A model generated the notes under the pieces. The model was not told the origin of the DNA. It worked only from the letters and a program-made list of their open reading frames with translations, and ran no database searches. Both the position numbers and the translations under genes were made by a program. Of a stretch of DNA of 64,000 nucleotides, positions 35,491 through 46,224 are shown piece by piece. Source of the DNA: Pantoea sp. At-9b (lineage in GTDB: Bacteria > Pseudomonadota > Gammaproteobacteria > Enterobacterales > Enterobacteriaceae); assembly GCF_000175935.2 (NCBI RefSeq), contig NC_014837.1:1736001-1800000 (forward strand), given 5' to 3'. Each line of letters begins with the position of its first letter. Within the stretch, counting starts at the first letter, position 1.

Positions 35491-35562
35491 TATTATTATC
35501 AGCCAATTCTGAGATCGCAATACGTCATCCCGATATAATTTTGTAAAACGTAGAAATATCAA

Positions 35563-36906
35563 TCAATTGTCGAGTTTTTCTCCCCGCAAGGTCACTGCCG
35601 GTCCCACCGCCAGGGCTTTTCCTTTATCGGTGGTAATGGACACCTGATCCAGGCTGGCGTTGACGTATCGGGCCTGCACGCCGTATTCAGCGGTGATCGC
35701 GATATGGCGCAGACGGACATCGGTGACCGGGGCTTCCGGCAATCCGCTCAAGATCATGGCGTATTTAGCGCCCGTCGCCGCAAGGTGGTTGACCTCAATA
35801 CCCGATATAACAGGCGTGGTCGGCGTCACGGGCGCAGCCGCGATCGGCGCAATCAGAGCATGACCGGCCGCGCCCGCCTGGCCGGAGTAGCTGTCGGTCA
35901 CCAGCAGCGGCGTGGCAACATCCGTCATCGTCACGTGGTCAACCTGCAATGGCCCAATCTTGTTACCCCGGTCACGACCTGATTTCACGCGCAGGCCATT
36001 TTCCGCCCCGACAAATCTCACATGTGAAACGGTGACTTTGCCAATGCCGTTGATGGTCTCGCTCCCCAGGGAGATCCCATGCCCTTGTCTCATCACCGAA
36101 TCCTGAATAGCGATATTTTCAGATTTTACTCCGCTGCCCGCGCTGATCCCGGATTTGATGGCGATATGATCATCACCGGTACTGATGTCGGCGTGTTTTA
36201 TCAGGATGTCTGAAGAAGAAACGATATCGATACCATCGGTATTGGGCGCGGTGCTGGGGTTGTCGACAGTCAGCTGATCAATCTTCAGGTGTTGGCTGTT
36301 TCTCAGTACCAGGTTCCACATCGGCGAGTTGGTCAGCCGGATATTATGAATCTCTGAAGAGGTCACATTATTCATTTCTACCAGCCAGGGCCTGGGCATG
36401 CCATTTGCCAGCGGTATTCCTTGATATTTTGCCGTAAAAGCCTCGGGATGACCGGACCTCACGGTGTTGCGCAACGCGATCGCCGCTGGCCACCAGGCTT
36501 GCGCGCCGTTGCCATCAATGGTTCCGCCGCCCTCAATGGCGACATGCCTGACACCATTGGCGAGGATAAACGCTTCATTCGGCTGGGTGGGCCTGCCAAG
36601 AAATGCATCCACGAACTGAGCGGTATCAGGTGTGGCCTTCAGCGTGACGCCGTCGGGAATCACGAGTGTCACGTTGCTCTTTAACACGATCGGGCCAGAA
36701 AGCCACACGCCAGGCCCCAGTGTGACGTGACCTCCGCCTTGTTGCGCACAGCGATCAATCGCCTGCTGAATCGCTCGGGTAGCCAGCGTGCTATCATCGC
36801 CCTTGCCACCGAAATCAGCGGGGGAGCAATGGAAGGGCGCGGCAACGGCGAACAAGGGGGTAACACTGACGGCGGCGCAGGCAAAACCAAGGGCTGTTTT
36901 CTTCAT
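35563..36906 (-). CDS. Secreted polygalacturonase, glycoside hydrolase family 28
   Basis: A 447-residue pectin-cleaving enzyme. A Sec signal peptide covers residues 1 to about 23 (ends FAVAA). All four GH28 blocks are visible in order: NTDGID, GDDHIAIKSG (catalytic Asp pair), GHGISLGS and LRVKSGRDRG, set in a right-handed parallel beta-helix. It hydrolyses homogalacturonan in the periplasm or outside the cell. It is monocistronic and divergent from otsB. No pectate transporter or Kdg genes are near. Confidence 0.92.
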   Translation of the reverse strand: MKKTALGFACAAVSVTPLFAVAAPFHCSPADFGGKGDDSTLATRAIQQAIDRCAQQGGGHVTLGPGVWLSGPIVLKSNVTLVIPDGVTLKATPDTAQFVDAFLGRPTQPNEAFILANGVRHVAIEGGGTIDGNGAQAWWPAAIALRNTVRSGHPEAFTAKYQGIPLANGMPRPWLVEMNNVTSSEIHNIRLTNSPMWNLVLRNSQHLKIDQLTVDNPSTAPNTDGIDIVSSSDILIKHADISTGDDHIAIKSGISAGSGVKSENIAIQDSVMRQGHGISLGSETINGIGKVTVSHVRFVGAENGLRVKSGRDRGNKIGPLQVDHVTMTDVATPLLVTDSYSGQAGAAGHALIAPIAAAPVTPTTPVISGIEVNHLAATGAKYAMILSGLPEAPVTDVRLRHIAITAEYGVQARYVNASLDQVSITTDKGKALAVGPAVTLRGEKLDN

Positions 36907-37312
36907 AATATTGACGTTAATCCGTGGAAGTTGAGCACATCACGTCAATTTACCGTTGTGAGCAAAAGGTGAGTAGAAGAAAGCCGTGTCGTGGGGCGGC
37001 GTTTTATTGAGTATTTGTTTTTTCTATGTATTTTTGCCCGGCAAATGCAAGCAAATATTGCGCGTTAGTCACCTGAGCATTGCTGCTTCCGCCCGCTGTT
37101 TTTGGCAAAATCCTCATCCGTGTCTACACTTAACTGCGATGATGTTCGCAGTCTGGTTACTGTGTTGACAATAAACTTGTTTATTTGTGGAGCGTTACCC
37201 ATCGAAATACCATCCTGTCGGAAAACCCTCCCCGTTCTACGTATCATTTCCTGCACGCAACCTGCCTCCGAACATCGCTATTGCTATCAGCCATTCGCCC
37301 AGGAGGAGTGAC
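36907..37312. promoter_or_regulatory. Divergent region between polygalacturonase and otsB
   Basis: These 406 bases hold the promoters of both genes. TTGACA at 37165-37170 is a possible -35 element. It runs into a perfect inverted repeat AATAAAC-TT-GTTTATT (37170-37185), which looks like an operator. No -10 element is obvious at the standard spacing, and no gene is seen. Confidence 0.4.
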
Positions 37313-38101
37313 GTGACCCCAGCGGTACATGAAAACAGCACCCTACCGTCGTTGAGCGGCGGGCTTTATGCCTTCTTTTTTGATGTTGATGGCACGCTGG
37401 CCACTATTCAGCCGCAGCCCGAGTTGGTTGCCATACCCGCATCGGTGCGCCAGCATCTGCAACAACTCTCCAATCTCAACCATGGCGCACTGGCGCTGGT
37501 ATCGGGCCGTCCGATTGCGCAACTGGATGAATTGGTTGCGCCGCTGGAAGCCTCAGCGGCAGGCGTCCATGGCGCCGAACGCCGCGATGCCAGTGGCCGT
37601 ATTCATCGCCAGTCACTGCCTGCCGACGTTGCGCAAACGCTGCATCAGGAATTGCAGGACACGCTGGATCAATGGCCCGGCACCCAGCTTGAGGCCAAAG
37701 GGATGGCGTTTGCGCTGCATTATCGCCGGGCGATGGAGTACGAACAGGCGGTGATCAAGCTGGCGGAGGATGCCGTCGCACGTTTTCCGGGGTTGGCACT
37801 GCAACCGGGAAAATGCGTGGTGGAACTGAAACCGCAGGGCATCGATAAAGGTGCGGCGATTCGTGACTTTATGCGCGAAGCGCCTTTTGCCGGACGCATT
37901 CCGGTATTTGTGGGTGATGACCTGACAGACGAACAAGGCTTCCTGGCGGTGAACGCGCTGGGTGGGATTTCCGTCAAGGTCGGAGAAGGGGCAAGCCATG
38001 CCCGTTACCGCCTCAGCAGTGTGGATGCGGTCTGGAGCTGGCTGGAACAATTACTATTACAATCAAAGCATGACAACGTCGGTAAGGAGTCAAGGTTATG
38101 A
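37313..38101 (+). CDS. otsB: Trehalose-6-phosphate phosphatase OtsB
   Basis: A 262-residue HAD-superfamily phosphatase that releases trehalose from trehalose-6-phosphate. HAD motif I is FFDVDGTLA, motif II ALVSGRP, and the motif IV region is VFVGDDLTDEQGF, carrying the Asp pair. It begins with GTG at 37313 behind AGGAGGAG; an in-frame GTG at 37187 lacks a ribosome site. It overlaps otsA by four bases, as in E. coli. The osmotic stress/stationary-phase role follows from the family. Confidence 0.95.
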   Translation: MTPAVHENSTLPSLSGGLYAFFFDVDGTLATIQPQPELVAIPASVRQHLQQLSNLNHGALALVSGRPIAQLDELVAPLEASAAGVHGAERRDASGRIHRQSLPADVAQTLHQELQDTLDQWPGTQLEAKGMAFALHYRRAMEYEQAVIKLAEDAVARFPGLALQPGKCVVELKPQGIDKGAAIRDFMREAPFAGRIPVFVGDDLTDEQGFLAVNALGGISVKVGEGASHARYRLSSVDAVWSWLEQLLLQSKHDNVGKESRL

Positions 38102-39534
38102 GTCGCTTAGTAGTCGTATCTAACCGTATCGCCATTCCTGATGGGAGCAAAGCCAGTGCTGGCGGCCTCGCCGTTGGGTTACTGGATGCGCTGAAAACCA
38201 CCGGAGGATTATGGTTTGGCTGGAACGGCGAGATCAGCGAGATTTCCGGTGAAGAAGAGGATGAGGTGAGTGTCAGCGAGTATGACGGCATCACCTATGC
38301 CGCGATGCCGTTGAATCAAAATGATTATGATCTCTATTATTGCCAGTTCTCCAATACCGTTATCTGGCCTGCGTTTCACTATCGTCTCGATCTGGTGCAA
38401 TTTCAGCGCGAAGCCTGGGAGGGATATTGCCGCGTCAATACCCTGTTGGCGAATCGCCTGAAACCGCTGTTACAACCGGACGATATTTTATGGATTCACG
38501 ATTATCATCTGCTGCCCTTTGCCGCCGAGTTGCGCAAACAGGGCATTAATAACCGCATCGGATTCTTTCTGCATATCCCGTTCCCGACGCCGGAAATCTT
38601 CAATGCCTTGCCGCCTCATCAGGCGCTGCTGGAGATGCTGTGCGATTATGACTTGTTGGGTTTCCAGACAGAATCCGATCGCGTGGCTTTCCTCGATAGC
38701 CTGAGTCAGCTGACGCAGTTACAGAATAAAGGGGAGAAGAAGCATCGGGCGTTCGGCAATACCTTTATGACCGAGGTCTATCCCATCGGTATTGAGCCGG
38801 ACAGCATTAAAGAGATGGCGGAAGGGCCGTTGCCCCCGAAAATGGCCGCGATGAAGCGTGAACTGGGGGATGTGCAAAATATTATCGCCTGTGAGCGGCT
38901 GGATTATTCCAAAGGATTGCCGGAGCGCTTTCTTGCCTATGAAGCGTTGCTGGAGCACTACCCGCAGCATCGCGGCAACATCCGTTATTCGCAGATTGCG
39001 CCGACCTCACGCGGCGAGGTACAGGCTTACCAGGATATTCGGCATCAGCTGGAGACCGAAGCCGGTCGCATCAACGGGAAATATGGCACGCTGGGCTGGA
39101 CGCCGCTGTATTACCTCAATCAGCACTTTGATCGTCGACTGTTGATGAAGATTTTCCGTCTGACGGATGTCGGTCTGATCACCCCGTTGCGTGATGGGAT
39201 GAATCTGGTGGCGAAAGAGTACGTGGCGGCGCAAGACCCGGATGATCCTGGGGTGCTGATTTTGTCGCGGTTTGCCGGTGCCGCCAACGAGCTGACGTCG
39301 GCCTTGATCGTCAACCCCTATGATCGTGATGAAGTCGCCGCCGCGCTGGACCGGGCGCTGACTATGCCGCGTACCGAGCGTATATCGCGCTATAACGACA
39401 TGATGGCGGTATTGCGGCAACATGATATCTCGCACTGGCGTGAGCGTTTTCTGGCGGATTTAAACGCGCTGCCAGCACGCAGTGCGGATCACGGTATGGC
39501 GCATAAAGTCGCCACCTTCCCTAAGCTGGCATAA
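38098..39534 (+). CDS. otsA: Trehalose-6-phosphate synthase OtsA
   Basis: A 478-residue GT20 retaining glycosyltransferase that joins UDP-glucose and glucose-6-phosphate. Visible family blocks are SNRIAIPDG, AGGLAVGLLDAL (phosphate loop), WIHDYHLLP, IGFFLHIPFP, ERLDYSKGLPERF and the donor-site DGMNLVAKEY...LSRFAGAANEL. It follows otsB with an ATGA overlap. The cytoplasmic product trehalose-6-phosphate passes to OtsB. No uspC gene follows, unlike in E. coli, where uspC lies between otsA and flhDC. Confidence 0.95.
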   Translation: MSRLVVVSNRIAIPDGSKASAGGLAVGLLDALKTTGGLWFGWNGEISEISGEEEDEVSVSEYDGITYAAMPLNQNDYDLYYCQFSNTVIWPAFHYRLDLVQFQREAWEGYCRVNTLLANRLKPLLQPDDILWIHDYHLLPFAAELRKQGINNRIGFFLHIPFPTPEIFNALPPHQALLEMLCDYDLLGFQTESDRVAFLDSLSQLTQLQNKGEKKHRAFGNTFMTEVYPIGIEPDSIKEMAEGPLPPKMAAMKRELGDVQNIIACERLDYSKGLPERFLAYEALLEHYPQHRGNIRYSQIAPTSRGEVQAYQDIRHQLETEAGRINGKYGTLGWTPLYYLNQHFDRRLLMKIFRLTDVGLITPLRDGMNLVAKEYVAAQDPDDPGVLILSRFAGAANELTSALIVNPYDRDEVAAALDRALTMPRTERISRYNDMMAVLRQHDISHWRERFLADLNALPARSADHGMAHKVATFPKLA

Positions 39535-39552
39535 TGCACGCTCAGAGCACAG

Positions 39553-39617
39553 GGCGCGATTTATCGCGTCCTGTGCTGCGCTGTCGGTAAAAAACGCGCG
39601 ATAAATCGTGCCGCTAC
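39553..39617. repeat. Palindromic intergenic repeat pair (locus 6)
   Basis: A shortened forward copy (GGCGCGATTTATCGCG, 39553-39568) and an inverted copy with one change (39596-39617). It directly follows otsA and may end its transcript. Confidence 0.75.
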
Positions 39618-40240
39618 GCTGACAGCGTTTACATTCACTTTCCTCTCTCATTATTACGCCCCGCAATCGATGCTTTTTCGTTAACCAGCGAATATACGAT
39701 ATATCAGGCAATTGGCTTATTTTTGCTCAAAAAAGCAGCATTCGAGAGTAAAAACGGTTTTTTTCGCGATGCAATCCTAAAGATCCCCAGGCATTTGCCG
39801 ATAGTTTGGATACATCAATGCGTAAGCGCAGCGATTCATTCATATCCCTAATGTAACGCATTGTTACATCCACTGTCGTTCACTAAACACTCCCTACGAA
39901 CCGTTAACGCTACGTTGCCGCTCTACGCCGACTATTCACATAACGTTTGCGACCGGTTGTTCATGCCTTTCTGCAATATTCCCTGTAAGTGATTAATTTG
40001 AAAGCGAATAATTTCGACTTAATTTAGCATTTTATGCTGGCTATCGGTTTAATCCTGGTGCGTTACCATGACCTAATCGCAATGAGGCAGATAAAAGATC
40101 GCTTTAACGCGGCGATTTACCCGATAGCGATTTGTAAGCGAATCGGCAGGGAAATATTAGCGAAATAATGCATTTTTGCTCAAAAAATGAGCAACAGAAA
40201 AGCAAAGCTGAAGGGTTGGAGAAAAAATTTGCCTTAAAAG

Positions 40241-40256
40241 TGTGACGTAGATCACA
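40241..40256. promoter_or_regulatory. CRP-binding site upstream of flhDC
   Basis: TGTGACGTAGATCACA matches TGTGA-N6-TCACA exactly. cAMP-CRP activation of flhDC is established in E. coli. The site is centred about 320 bases before the flhD start, consistent with a long leader. Confidence 0.88.
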
Positions 40257-40399
40257 CTTTATCTAAAATTTCACACTTATCACGTTGTATGTCGAAATCA
40301 GACGATATAGATTTGCCTTGTTTTCAGAATAGTCTTAAAAAACTGTAAGCAGACGTCACGGAAGATGGTTAGAACTCAAGAAAAGATTGGCCTGGAGTT

Positions 40400-40435
40400 A
40401 TGACTACTACTGATCAGTGTCCCGGTGGGAAGTGA
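40400..40435 (+). CDS. Possible 11-codon leader peptide in the flhDC leader
   Basis: An ATG preceded by CTGGAG at good spacing opens a frame of 11 codons (MTTTDQCPGGK) ending in TGA, about 130 bases before flhD. The ribosome site is better than many in the window, but so short a frame can occur by chance, and I know of no described leader peptide here. Conservation is the only real test. Confidence 0.25.
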   Translation: MTTTDQCPGGK

Positions 40436-40566
40436 AACAGTTCAGTACACGTTTGGCTTATGCCTGAATATTTTTTGCCATCTTTAGATTTACCAACCAG
40501 CAACCCGAACCATAGAGATATTCTTTCTGTGGCCGTATATATGTCGCGTCTATCAGGATGGAAAAA

Positions 40567-40917
40567 ATGGGTACATCAGAATTACTAAAACATATTTATG
40601 ACATCAACTTGTCATATTTGTTACTTGCTCAGCGTTTAATTAACCAGGAAAAAGCTTCAGCAATGTTTCGTTTGGGCATCGATGAGTCGATGGCCGATGC
40701 ATTGTCACAATTAACTCTACCTGAGATGGTAAAATTAGCGGAAACCAATCAACTGGTTTGCCAGTTCCGCTTTACTGACCACAACATTATTAATCGCCTG
40801 ACACAAGAATCTCGCGTGGATGATTTACAGCAAATCCACACCGGTATTTTATTATCCAGCCGTTTATTGCGTAACGCGTCCAAGGACGACGTTGGCACGA
40901 AAAAGAGGGCGGTATAA
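40567..40917 (+). CDS. flhD: Flagellar master regulator subunit FlhD
   Basis: A 116-residue FlhD, nearly identical to the E. coli protein over [22 protein letters not shown] and [21 protein letters not shown]. FlhD4C2 activates class II flagellar promoters. The ATG at 40567 matches the family start, with AGGATGGA ahead; an in-frame ATG at 40558 would add three residues. The stop overlaps the flhC start (TAATG). Confidence 0.95.
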   Translation: MGTSELLKHIYDINLSYLLLAQRLINQEKASAMFRLGIDESMADALSQLTLPEMVKLAETNQLVCQFRFTDHNIINRLTQESRVDDLQQIHTGILLSSRLLRNASKDDVGTKKRAV

Positions 40918-41495
40918 TGAGCGAAAAAAGTATTGTTCAGGAAGCGCGTGACATTCAACTCGCCATGGAGTTGATTACGCTGGGCGCGCGACTGCAAATG
41001 CTGGAAAGCGAAACGCAGCTGAGCCGTGGTCGTCTGATTAAGCTGTACAAAGAACTTCGTGGTAGCCCGCCGCCAAAAGGGATGTTGCCATTCTCTACTG
41101 ACTGGTTCATGACCTGGGAACAAAACATTCACGCGTCAATGTTCTGCAACGCCTGGCAGTTCCTGTTGAAAACCGGGTTGAGCAACGGCGTGGAAGCCGT
41201 GATCAAAGCGTATCGTCTCTATCTTGAGCAGTGCCCACAATCTGATGACGGCCCGCTACTGGCGCTGACGCGCGCCTGGACGCTGGTACGCTTTGTCGAA
41301 AGCGGCATGCTGGAACTCTCCGACTGCAAATGCTGCAACGGTAGCTTTATCAACCATGCACATCAGCCAGCAGGCAGCTTTGTGTGCAGCCTGTGCCAGC
41401 CGCCATCACGCGCCGTAAAAAGACGTAAACTTTCTGCAGATTCTGCCGATACCTTTCCACAACTGCTGGATGAACAGGTTAAACACGCCGTTTAA
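40917..41495 (+). CDS. flhC: Flagellar master regulator subunit FlhC
   Basis: A 192-residue FlhC, the DNA-contacting partner of FlhD. The zinc site is formed by the cysteines in CKCCNG and VCSLC near the C-terminus. Length equals that of E. coli FlhC. It is translationally coupled to flhD and ends in a strong terminator, so motA needs its own promoter. Confidence 0.95.
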   Translation: MSEKSIVQEARDIQLAMELITLGARLQMLESETQLSRGRLIKLYKELRGSPPPKGMLPFSTDWFMTWEQNIHASMFCNAWQFLLKTGLSNGVEAVIKAYRLYLEQCPQSDDGPLLALTRAWTLVRFVESGMLELSDCKCCNGSFINHAHQPAGSFVCSLCQPPSRAVKRRKLSADSADTFPQLLDEQVKHAV

Positions 41496-41521
41496 GTTTG
41501 TTCGCATCGTGGAAGCCATCC

Positions 41522-41550
41522 AGCAGCGGTTAATCCGCTGCTTTTTTTTT
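41522..41550 (+). terminator. Rho-independent terminator after flhC
   Basis: AGCAGCGG-TTAAT-CCGCTGCT is a perfect 8-bp stem followed by a run of T, 27 bases after the flhC stop. Confidence 0.93.
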
Positions 41551-41627
41551 GCGCTACGTTTGTGAATAACACCTGCGGCTCTCTGGCTTAACTTCCACCA
41601 ACACGTTACGGACGTAAGGATTTTTTT

Positions 41628-42515
41628 GTGCTGATTATTCTGGGTTATATCGTGGTCCTCGGGTCCGTGTTAGGCGGCTACTTGTTGGTTGGCGGCCATC
41701 TGGGCGCGCTTTATCAGCCGTCAGAGTTGCTGATAATTGGCGGTGCCGCTGTTGGTGCTTTTTTGGTCGGTAACAATGGCAAGGCAATTAAAAAGACCTT
41801 AAAAGCATTTCCTTTGTTAATGCGCGGCTCGAAATATAACAAAGCCGTTTACATGGATTTAATGGCTCTGCTGTATCGCCTGATGGCGAAATCCCGTCAG
41901 CAGGGGATGCTGTCACTGGAACGTGATATTGAAGACCCCAGCCAGAGTGAAATTTTCGCTAACTATCCCCGTATTCTGGCCGATAAACAGTTAGTGGATT
42001 TTATTACCGATTATTTGCGTTTAATGGTCAGCGGAAATATGAACGCGTTCGAAATCGAAGCGTTGATGGACGAAGAAATTGAGACCTATGAACACGAGTG
42101 TGAAGTGCCAGCTCAAAGTTTATCGGCGGTCGGCGATGGCTTACCGGCCTTTGGTATCGTGGCGGCAGTAATGGGTGTGGTACACGCACTGGCGTCGGCG
42201 GATCGTCCGGCGGCCGAGCTGGGCGCGTTGGTTGCCCATGCGATGGTGGGAACCTTCCTCGGCATCCTGCTGGCTTACGGTTTTATTTCGCCGCTGGCTT
42301 CGGTGTTACGTCAGAAATGTGCTGAATCCACCAAGATGATGCAGTGCATTAAGGTGACGTTGCTCTCCAGCCTTAACGGTTATGCGCCGCAGATCGCGGT
42401 GGAGTTTGGTCGTAAAACCCTGTACTCCACTGAGCGTCCGTCATTCCAGGAGCTGGAAGAACACGTGCGTAACGCGAAAAACCCGGCCAAACAGACCTCG
42501 GATGAAGCCTCATGA
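41628..42515 (+). CDS. motA: Flagellar stator protein MotA
   Basis: A 295-residue stator subunit with four membrane helices (about 1-20, 30-50, 170-190, 200-222) and the large cytoplasmic loop that touches FliG. It begins with GTG at 41628 after GTAAGGA. The family segment [22 protein letters not shown] appears as [19 protein letters not shown]. It overlaps motB by four bases. I did not find a sigma-28 element in the 78 bases between the flhC terminator and the start; it may be weak. Confidence 0.95.
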   Translation: MLIILGYIVVLGSVLGGYLLVGGHLGALYQPSELLIIGGAAVGAFLVGNNGKAIKKTLKAFPLLMRGSKYNKAVYMDLMALLYRLMAKSRQQGMLSLERDIEDPSQSEIFANYPRILADKQLVDFITDYLRLMVSGNMNAFEIEALMDEEIETYEHECEVPAQSLSAVGDGLPAFGIVAAVMGVVHALASADRPAAELGALVAHAMVGTFLGILLAYGFISPLASVLRQKCAESTKMMQCIKVTLLSSLNGYAPQIAVEFGRKTLYSTERPSFQELEEHVRNAKNPAKQTSDEAS

Positions 42516-43540
42516 AGCATGGCAATCGCCCCATTGTGCTGATTAAACGGCGCAAACATAAAAGACATGAAGGAGGCCATGGCTCGTGGAAGATTGCCTA
42601 TGCCGACTTTATGACGGCGATGATGGCGTTCTTTATGGTGATGTGGCTGCTGTCGATTGCAAACCCGCAGCAGCTGGTACAAATAGCAGAATACTTCAGA
42701 ACGCCGTTGAAAGTTGCGTTGACCGGTGGGCAGCGCAGTAGCGACAGCGACAGCCCGATTCCTGGCGGCGGTGACGATCCGACCAAAAAAGACGGTGAAG
42801 TCAAAAAAGTGGTTGATATGGATGCGCAGAAACGTCAGCTGGATGATATTCGCCTGAATCGCCTGCGTGAAAAACTTGACCAGTTGATTGAGGCCGATCC
42901 GCGTTTGAAAGCGCTGCGTCCGCATCTGATTATCAACATGGTGGAGGAGGGGCTGCGTATTCAGATTATCGATAGCCAGAACCGACCGATGTTTAAAACC
43001 GGCAGCGCCGAGGTGGAGCCCTACATGCGCGATATTTTGCGCGCGATTGCGCCTGTGCTGAACGATATTCCGAACAAAATCAGCCTCGCGGGCCATACCG
43101 ATGATTTCCAGTATGCCACCGGCGATCGTGGGTACAGCAACTGGGAACTGTCGGCGGATCGCGCCAACGCGTCACGCCGTGAACTGATGATGGGCGGCCT
43201 GGATGGCAGCAAAATGCTGCGTGTAGTCGGTATGGCCGACACCATGAAACTGAAAAATCGCGGGGGTAATGATGCTGTTAACCGCCGCATTAGCCTGTTG
43301 GTGTTGAACCACGACACTGAAGCAGCAATTGAAAAAGAGAACGCCGAGAGCGACGCCGTCCAGGTTAGCGACCCGGCACAGATAATCCCCGATATTACCG
43401 CGCCCGCCGTTCCGGCTGCGCCGACAGCACCCGCAGCTTCAACGACACCGGCTGCGCCGGCTGCCTCGGCGACGCCTGCTGCTCCGGCCAATCCGGGCGC
43501 AAGTGCGGTGACTACTGACCACTCCTCACAGCCGAGGTGA
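42512..43540 (+). CDS. motB: Flagellar stator protein MotB
   Basis: A 342-residue stator subunit. A single membrane helix follows the basic N-terminus and carries the proton-accepting Asp32 in [18 protein letters not shown]. The OmpA-like peptidoglycan-binding domain spans about 150-270 ([23 protein letters not shown]). The last 50 residues are a low-complexity Ala/Pro/Thr tail, longer than in E. coli MotB (308 residues). It works with MotA as the H+ channel. It is followed four bases later by cheA. Confidence 0.95.
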   Translation: MKHGNRPIVLIKRRKHKRHEGGHGSWKIAYADFMTAMMAFFMVMWLLSIANPQQLVQIAEYFRTPLKVALTGGQRSSDSDSPIPGGGDDPTKKDGEVKKVVDMDAQKRQLDDIRLNRLREKLDQLIEADPRLKALRPHLIINMVEEGLRIQIIDSQNRPMFKTGSAEVEPYMRDILRAIAPVLNDIPNKISLAGHTDDFQYATGDRGYSNWELSADRANASRRELMMGGLDGSKMLRVVGMADTMKLKNRGGNDAVNRRISLLVLNHDTEAAIEKENAESDAVQVSDPAQIIPDITAPAVPAAPTAPAASTTPAAPAASATPAAPANPGASAVTTDHSSQPR

Positions 43541-43544
43541 TCCC

Positions 43545-45536
43545 GTGAGCATGGACATCAGCGATTTTTACCAGACGTTTTTTGATGAGGCCGATGAGCT
43601 GTTAGCGGACATGGAGCAACATCTGTTGGGACTGGACCCGCAGGAGCCAGATTCCGAACAGTTGAATGCCATCTTCCGCGCCGCCCACTCGATTAAGGGC
43701 GGAGCCGGTACGTTCGGCTTTACCGTTTTACAGGAAACCACTCACATCCTGGAAAACATTCTGGATGGTGCGCGTCGTGGCGAAATGGCGCTCAGCACTG
43801 ACATCATCAACCTGTTTTTGGAAACCAAAGATATTATGCAGGAACAGCTCGATGCCTATAAAACCGCGCAGGAACCGAACGCAGAAAGCTTTAACTACAT
43901 CTGCGAAGCCCTGCGTCAGCTGGCGCTGGAAGCCAAAGGGGTAGCACCTGCCGCACCGGCGGTGGCTGCCGTGGTGGTGAACGACGTGCCTGCCGCACCG
44001 GCTGCCAGCAGTGCGGGGCTGCGCCTGCAACTGGTTGACCTGAAAGAGAAAGAGCCAGAATTGTTGCTGGAAGAACTGGGCAATCTCGGCACATTGAGCG
44101 ATGTGGTAAAAGGCGCTAACACGCTGGAAGCCACCATCGACGGCGTAGGTAAAGATGACATCGTCGCCGTACTGTGCTTTGTGATCGAAGAAGCACAGAT
44201 TCGCTTCCCGGAAGGGGCTGCTGCACCGGTTGCCGCGCCAGTCGCTGAGCCGGAGGTGGCCGTTGAACCGGCACCCAGCGCTACCGTTACCGACATCACA
44301 CCGGCTAAGCGCGAAACCAAACGTGCCGCGGCACCGGCCAAAGCCAGCGAATCCAGCAGTATCCGCGTTGCGGTAGAGAAAGTTGATCAGTTGATTAACC
44401 TGGTGGGTGAACTGGTGATTACCCAGTCGATGCTGGCACAGCGTTCCGGCGAACTGGACCCGGTGGCACATGGCGATCTGCTGAACAGCATGGGACAACT
44501 GGAGCGTAACGCACGTGACCTCCAGGAATCGGTGATGTCGATCCGTATGATGCCGATGGAGTATGTCTTCAGCCGCTTCCCGCGTTTGGTGCGCGATCTG
44601 GCCAGCAAGCTGGGCAAAGAAGTGGAACTGACGCTGCTCGGCAGTTCGACCGAACTGGATAAGAGCCTGATCGAACGTATTATCGATCCGTTAACTCACC
44701 TGGTACGTAACAGCCTTGACCACGGTATCGAATCGCCGGAAAAACGCCTGGCGGCGGGCAAAAGCGGTGTGGGCAACCTGACGCTGTCTGCGGAACATCA
44801 GGGTGGCAACATCTGTATTGAAGTGGTCGATGATGGCGCAGGCCTTAACCGCGAACGCATTCTGGCGAAAGCGATGTCGTCTGGCCTGCCGGTCAGTGAA
44901 AGCATGAGTGACGAAGAAGTCGGCATGCTGATCTTTGCGCCGGGCTTCTCCACCGCCGAGCAGGTTACCGATGTGTCGGGCCGTGGCGTGGGCATGGATG
45001 TGGTGAAACGTAATATTCAGGAGATGGGCGGCCACGTCGAAATCGCCTCGAAGCAGGGCAAAGGCACCACCATTCGCATTCTGCTGCCGCTGACGCTGGC
45101 TATCCTCGACGGGATGTCGGTACGTGTCGCGGATGAAGTCTTCATTCTGCCACTCAACGCGGTGATGGAATCGCTGCAACCGCGCGCGGAAGAACTGAAA
45201 CCGCTGGCCGGTGGCGAGCGCGTGCTGGAAGTGCGTGGCGAGTATCTGCCGCTGGTGGAGTTGTGGAATGTGTTCGATGTGCAACACGCCAAAACCGATG
45301 CCACGCAGGGCATTGTGGTGATCCTGCAAAGCGCAGGCCGTCGCTATGCGTTGCTGGTTGATCAGCTGATTGGTCAGCATCAGGTGGTGGTGAAAAACCT
45401 CGAAAGTAACTATCGCAAAGTGCCGGGCATTTCAGCCGCCACCATCCTTGGCGATGGCAGCGTGGCGCTGATTGTGGATGTCTCAGCCCTGCAATCGCTG
45501 AACCGTGAAAAACGTGTGGCCGGTGCCGCAGCGTAA
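43545..45536 (+). CDS. cheA: Chemotaxis histidine kinase CheA
   Basis: A 663-residue CheA. The Hpt domain has the phosphorylated His48 in [13 protein letters not shown], followed by the P2 CheY/CheB-binding domain (about 160-230) between Ala/Pro-rich linkers, the dimerisation domain (about 270-330), the HATPase ([28 protein letters not shown]) and a C-terminal CheW-like domain. GTG at 43545 is the start, as in E. coli. It phosphorylates CheY and CheB in response to the receptors encoded downstream. Confidence 0.95.
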   Translation: MSMDISDFYQTFFDEADELLADMEQHLLGLDPQEPDSEQLNAIFRAAHSIKGGAGTFGFTVLQETTHILENILDGARRGEMALSTDIINLFLETKDIMQEQLDAYKTAQEPNAESFNYICEALRQLALEAKGVAPAAPAVAAVVVNDVPAAPAASSAGLRLQLVDLKEKEPELLLEELGNLGTLSDVVKGANTLEATIDGVGKDDIVAVLCFVIEEAQIRFPEGAAAPVAAPVAEPEVAVEPAPSATVTDITPAKRETKRAAAPAKASESSSIRVAVEKVDQLINLVGELVITQSMLAQRSGELDPVAHGDLLNSMGQLERNARDLQESVMSIRMMPMEYVFSRFPRLVRDLASKLGKEVELTLLGSSTELDKSLIERIIDPLTHLVRNSLDHGIESPEKRLAAGKSGVGNLTLSAEHQGGNICIEVVDDGAGLNRERILAKAMSSGLPVSESMSDEEVGMLIFAPGFSTAEQVTDVSGRGVGMDVVKRNIQEMGGHVEIASKQGKGTTIRILLPLTLAILDGMSVRVADEVFILPLNAVMESLQPRAEELKPLAGGERVLEVRGEYLPLVELWNVFDVQHAKTDATQGIVVILQSAGRRYALLVDQLIGQHQVVVKNLESNYRKVPGISAATILGDGSVALIVDVSALQSLNREKRVAGAAA

Positions 45537-45559
45537 TCGATAATGAAAAGGTAAATACA

Positions 45560-46057
45560 ATGACTGGAATGGCAACCGTGACGAAAATCGCTGGCGAAAC
45601 CGTGGGCCAGGAGTTCTTAGTCTTCACCCTGGGAGATGAAGAGTACGGTATCGATATCCTGAAAGTGCAGGAAATTCGTGGCTACGATCAGGTAACGCGC
45701 ATCGCTAACACGCCGGAATTTATCAAAGGTGTGACCAACCTGCGCGGCGTGATTGTGCCGATTATCGATCTGCGTGTGAAGTTTTCCCAGCCGGATGTGG
45801 ATTACAACGAGAACACCGTGGTGATCGTGCTGAATCTGGAGCATCGCGTGGTGGGTATCGTGGTGGATGGTGTCTCTGACGTACTGTCGCTGACACAAGA
45901 TCAAATCCGCCCGGCACCGGAATTCGCCGTGACCATGTCTACGGAGTATCTGACCGGCCTCGGCGCGTTGGGTGAGCGCATGTTGATTCTGGTGGATATC
46001 GAAAAGCTGCTGAGCAGCGAAGAGATGGCGCTGGTTGATACGCTGCGTAGCGTATAA
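45560..46057 (+). CDS. cheW: Chemotaxis coupling protein CheW
   Basis: A 165-residue CheW that bridges receptors and CheA. The core is [31 protein letters not shown] and the family segment [16 protein letters not shown]. It follows cheA by 23 bases. The operon from motA probably ends here, as the next gene has its own sigma-28 promoter. Confidence 0.96.
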   Translation: MTGMATVTKIAGETVGQEFLVFTLGDEEYGIDILKVQEIRGYDQVTRIANTPEFIKGVTNLRGVIVPIIDLRVKFSQPDVDYNENTVVIVLNLEHRVVGIVVDGVSDVLSLTQDQIRPAPEFAVTMSTEYLTGLGALGERMLILVDIEKLLSSEEMALVDTLRSV

Positions 46058-46162
46058 GACCGGATCAATTAGCGGGTCGGCGCGTCCGGCCCGTTATCAT
46101 TTCCCATAGAAATAATCCCTTATAAATCAACAACAATTTTGCAATTAATTCACCTTTTGCTC

Positions 46163-46189
46163 TCAATTTCATCAATACCACGCCGATAA
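46163..46189 (+). promoter_or_regulatory. Sigma-28 (FliA) promoter of the first MCP gene
   Basis: TCAATTTC, an 11-base spacer and GCCGATAA. The -10 is a perfect match to the FliA consensus and the -35 is close (TAAAGTTT). It lies 36 bases before the start codon. Confidence 0.8.
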
Positions 46190-46224
46190 CCCCACTGCAT
46201 TTTTTTCACTTTTCAGGGCAAGGT

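Larger units (their letters stand above)
39618..40566. promoter_or_regulatory. Long regulatory region upstream of flhDC
   Basis: About 950 bases without a convincing gene, consistent with the complex flhDC control region of enterobacteria. It contains the CRP site at 40241, a possible promoter (TTGTAT at 40285 and TATAGA at 40306), and a transcribed leader of about 250 bases. The leader has several GGA triplets (near 40363, 40394 and 40556) that could bind CsrA. A short upstream frame lies at 40400-40435. The rest is AT-rich without other recognisable sites. Confidence 0.6.

Noticed and set aside
41551..41627. A sigma-28 promoter for motA
   Set aside because: No GCCGATAA-like -10 with a matching -35 could be found between the flhC terminator and the motA start, unlike for the three MCP genes.
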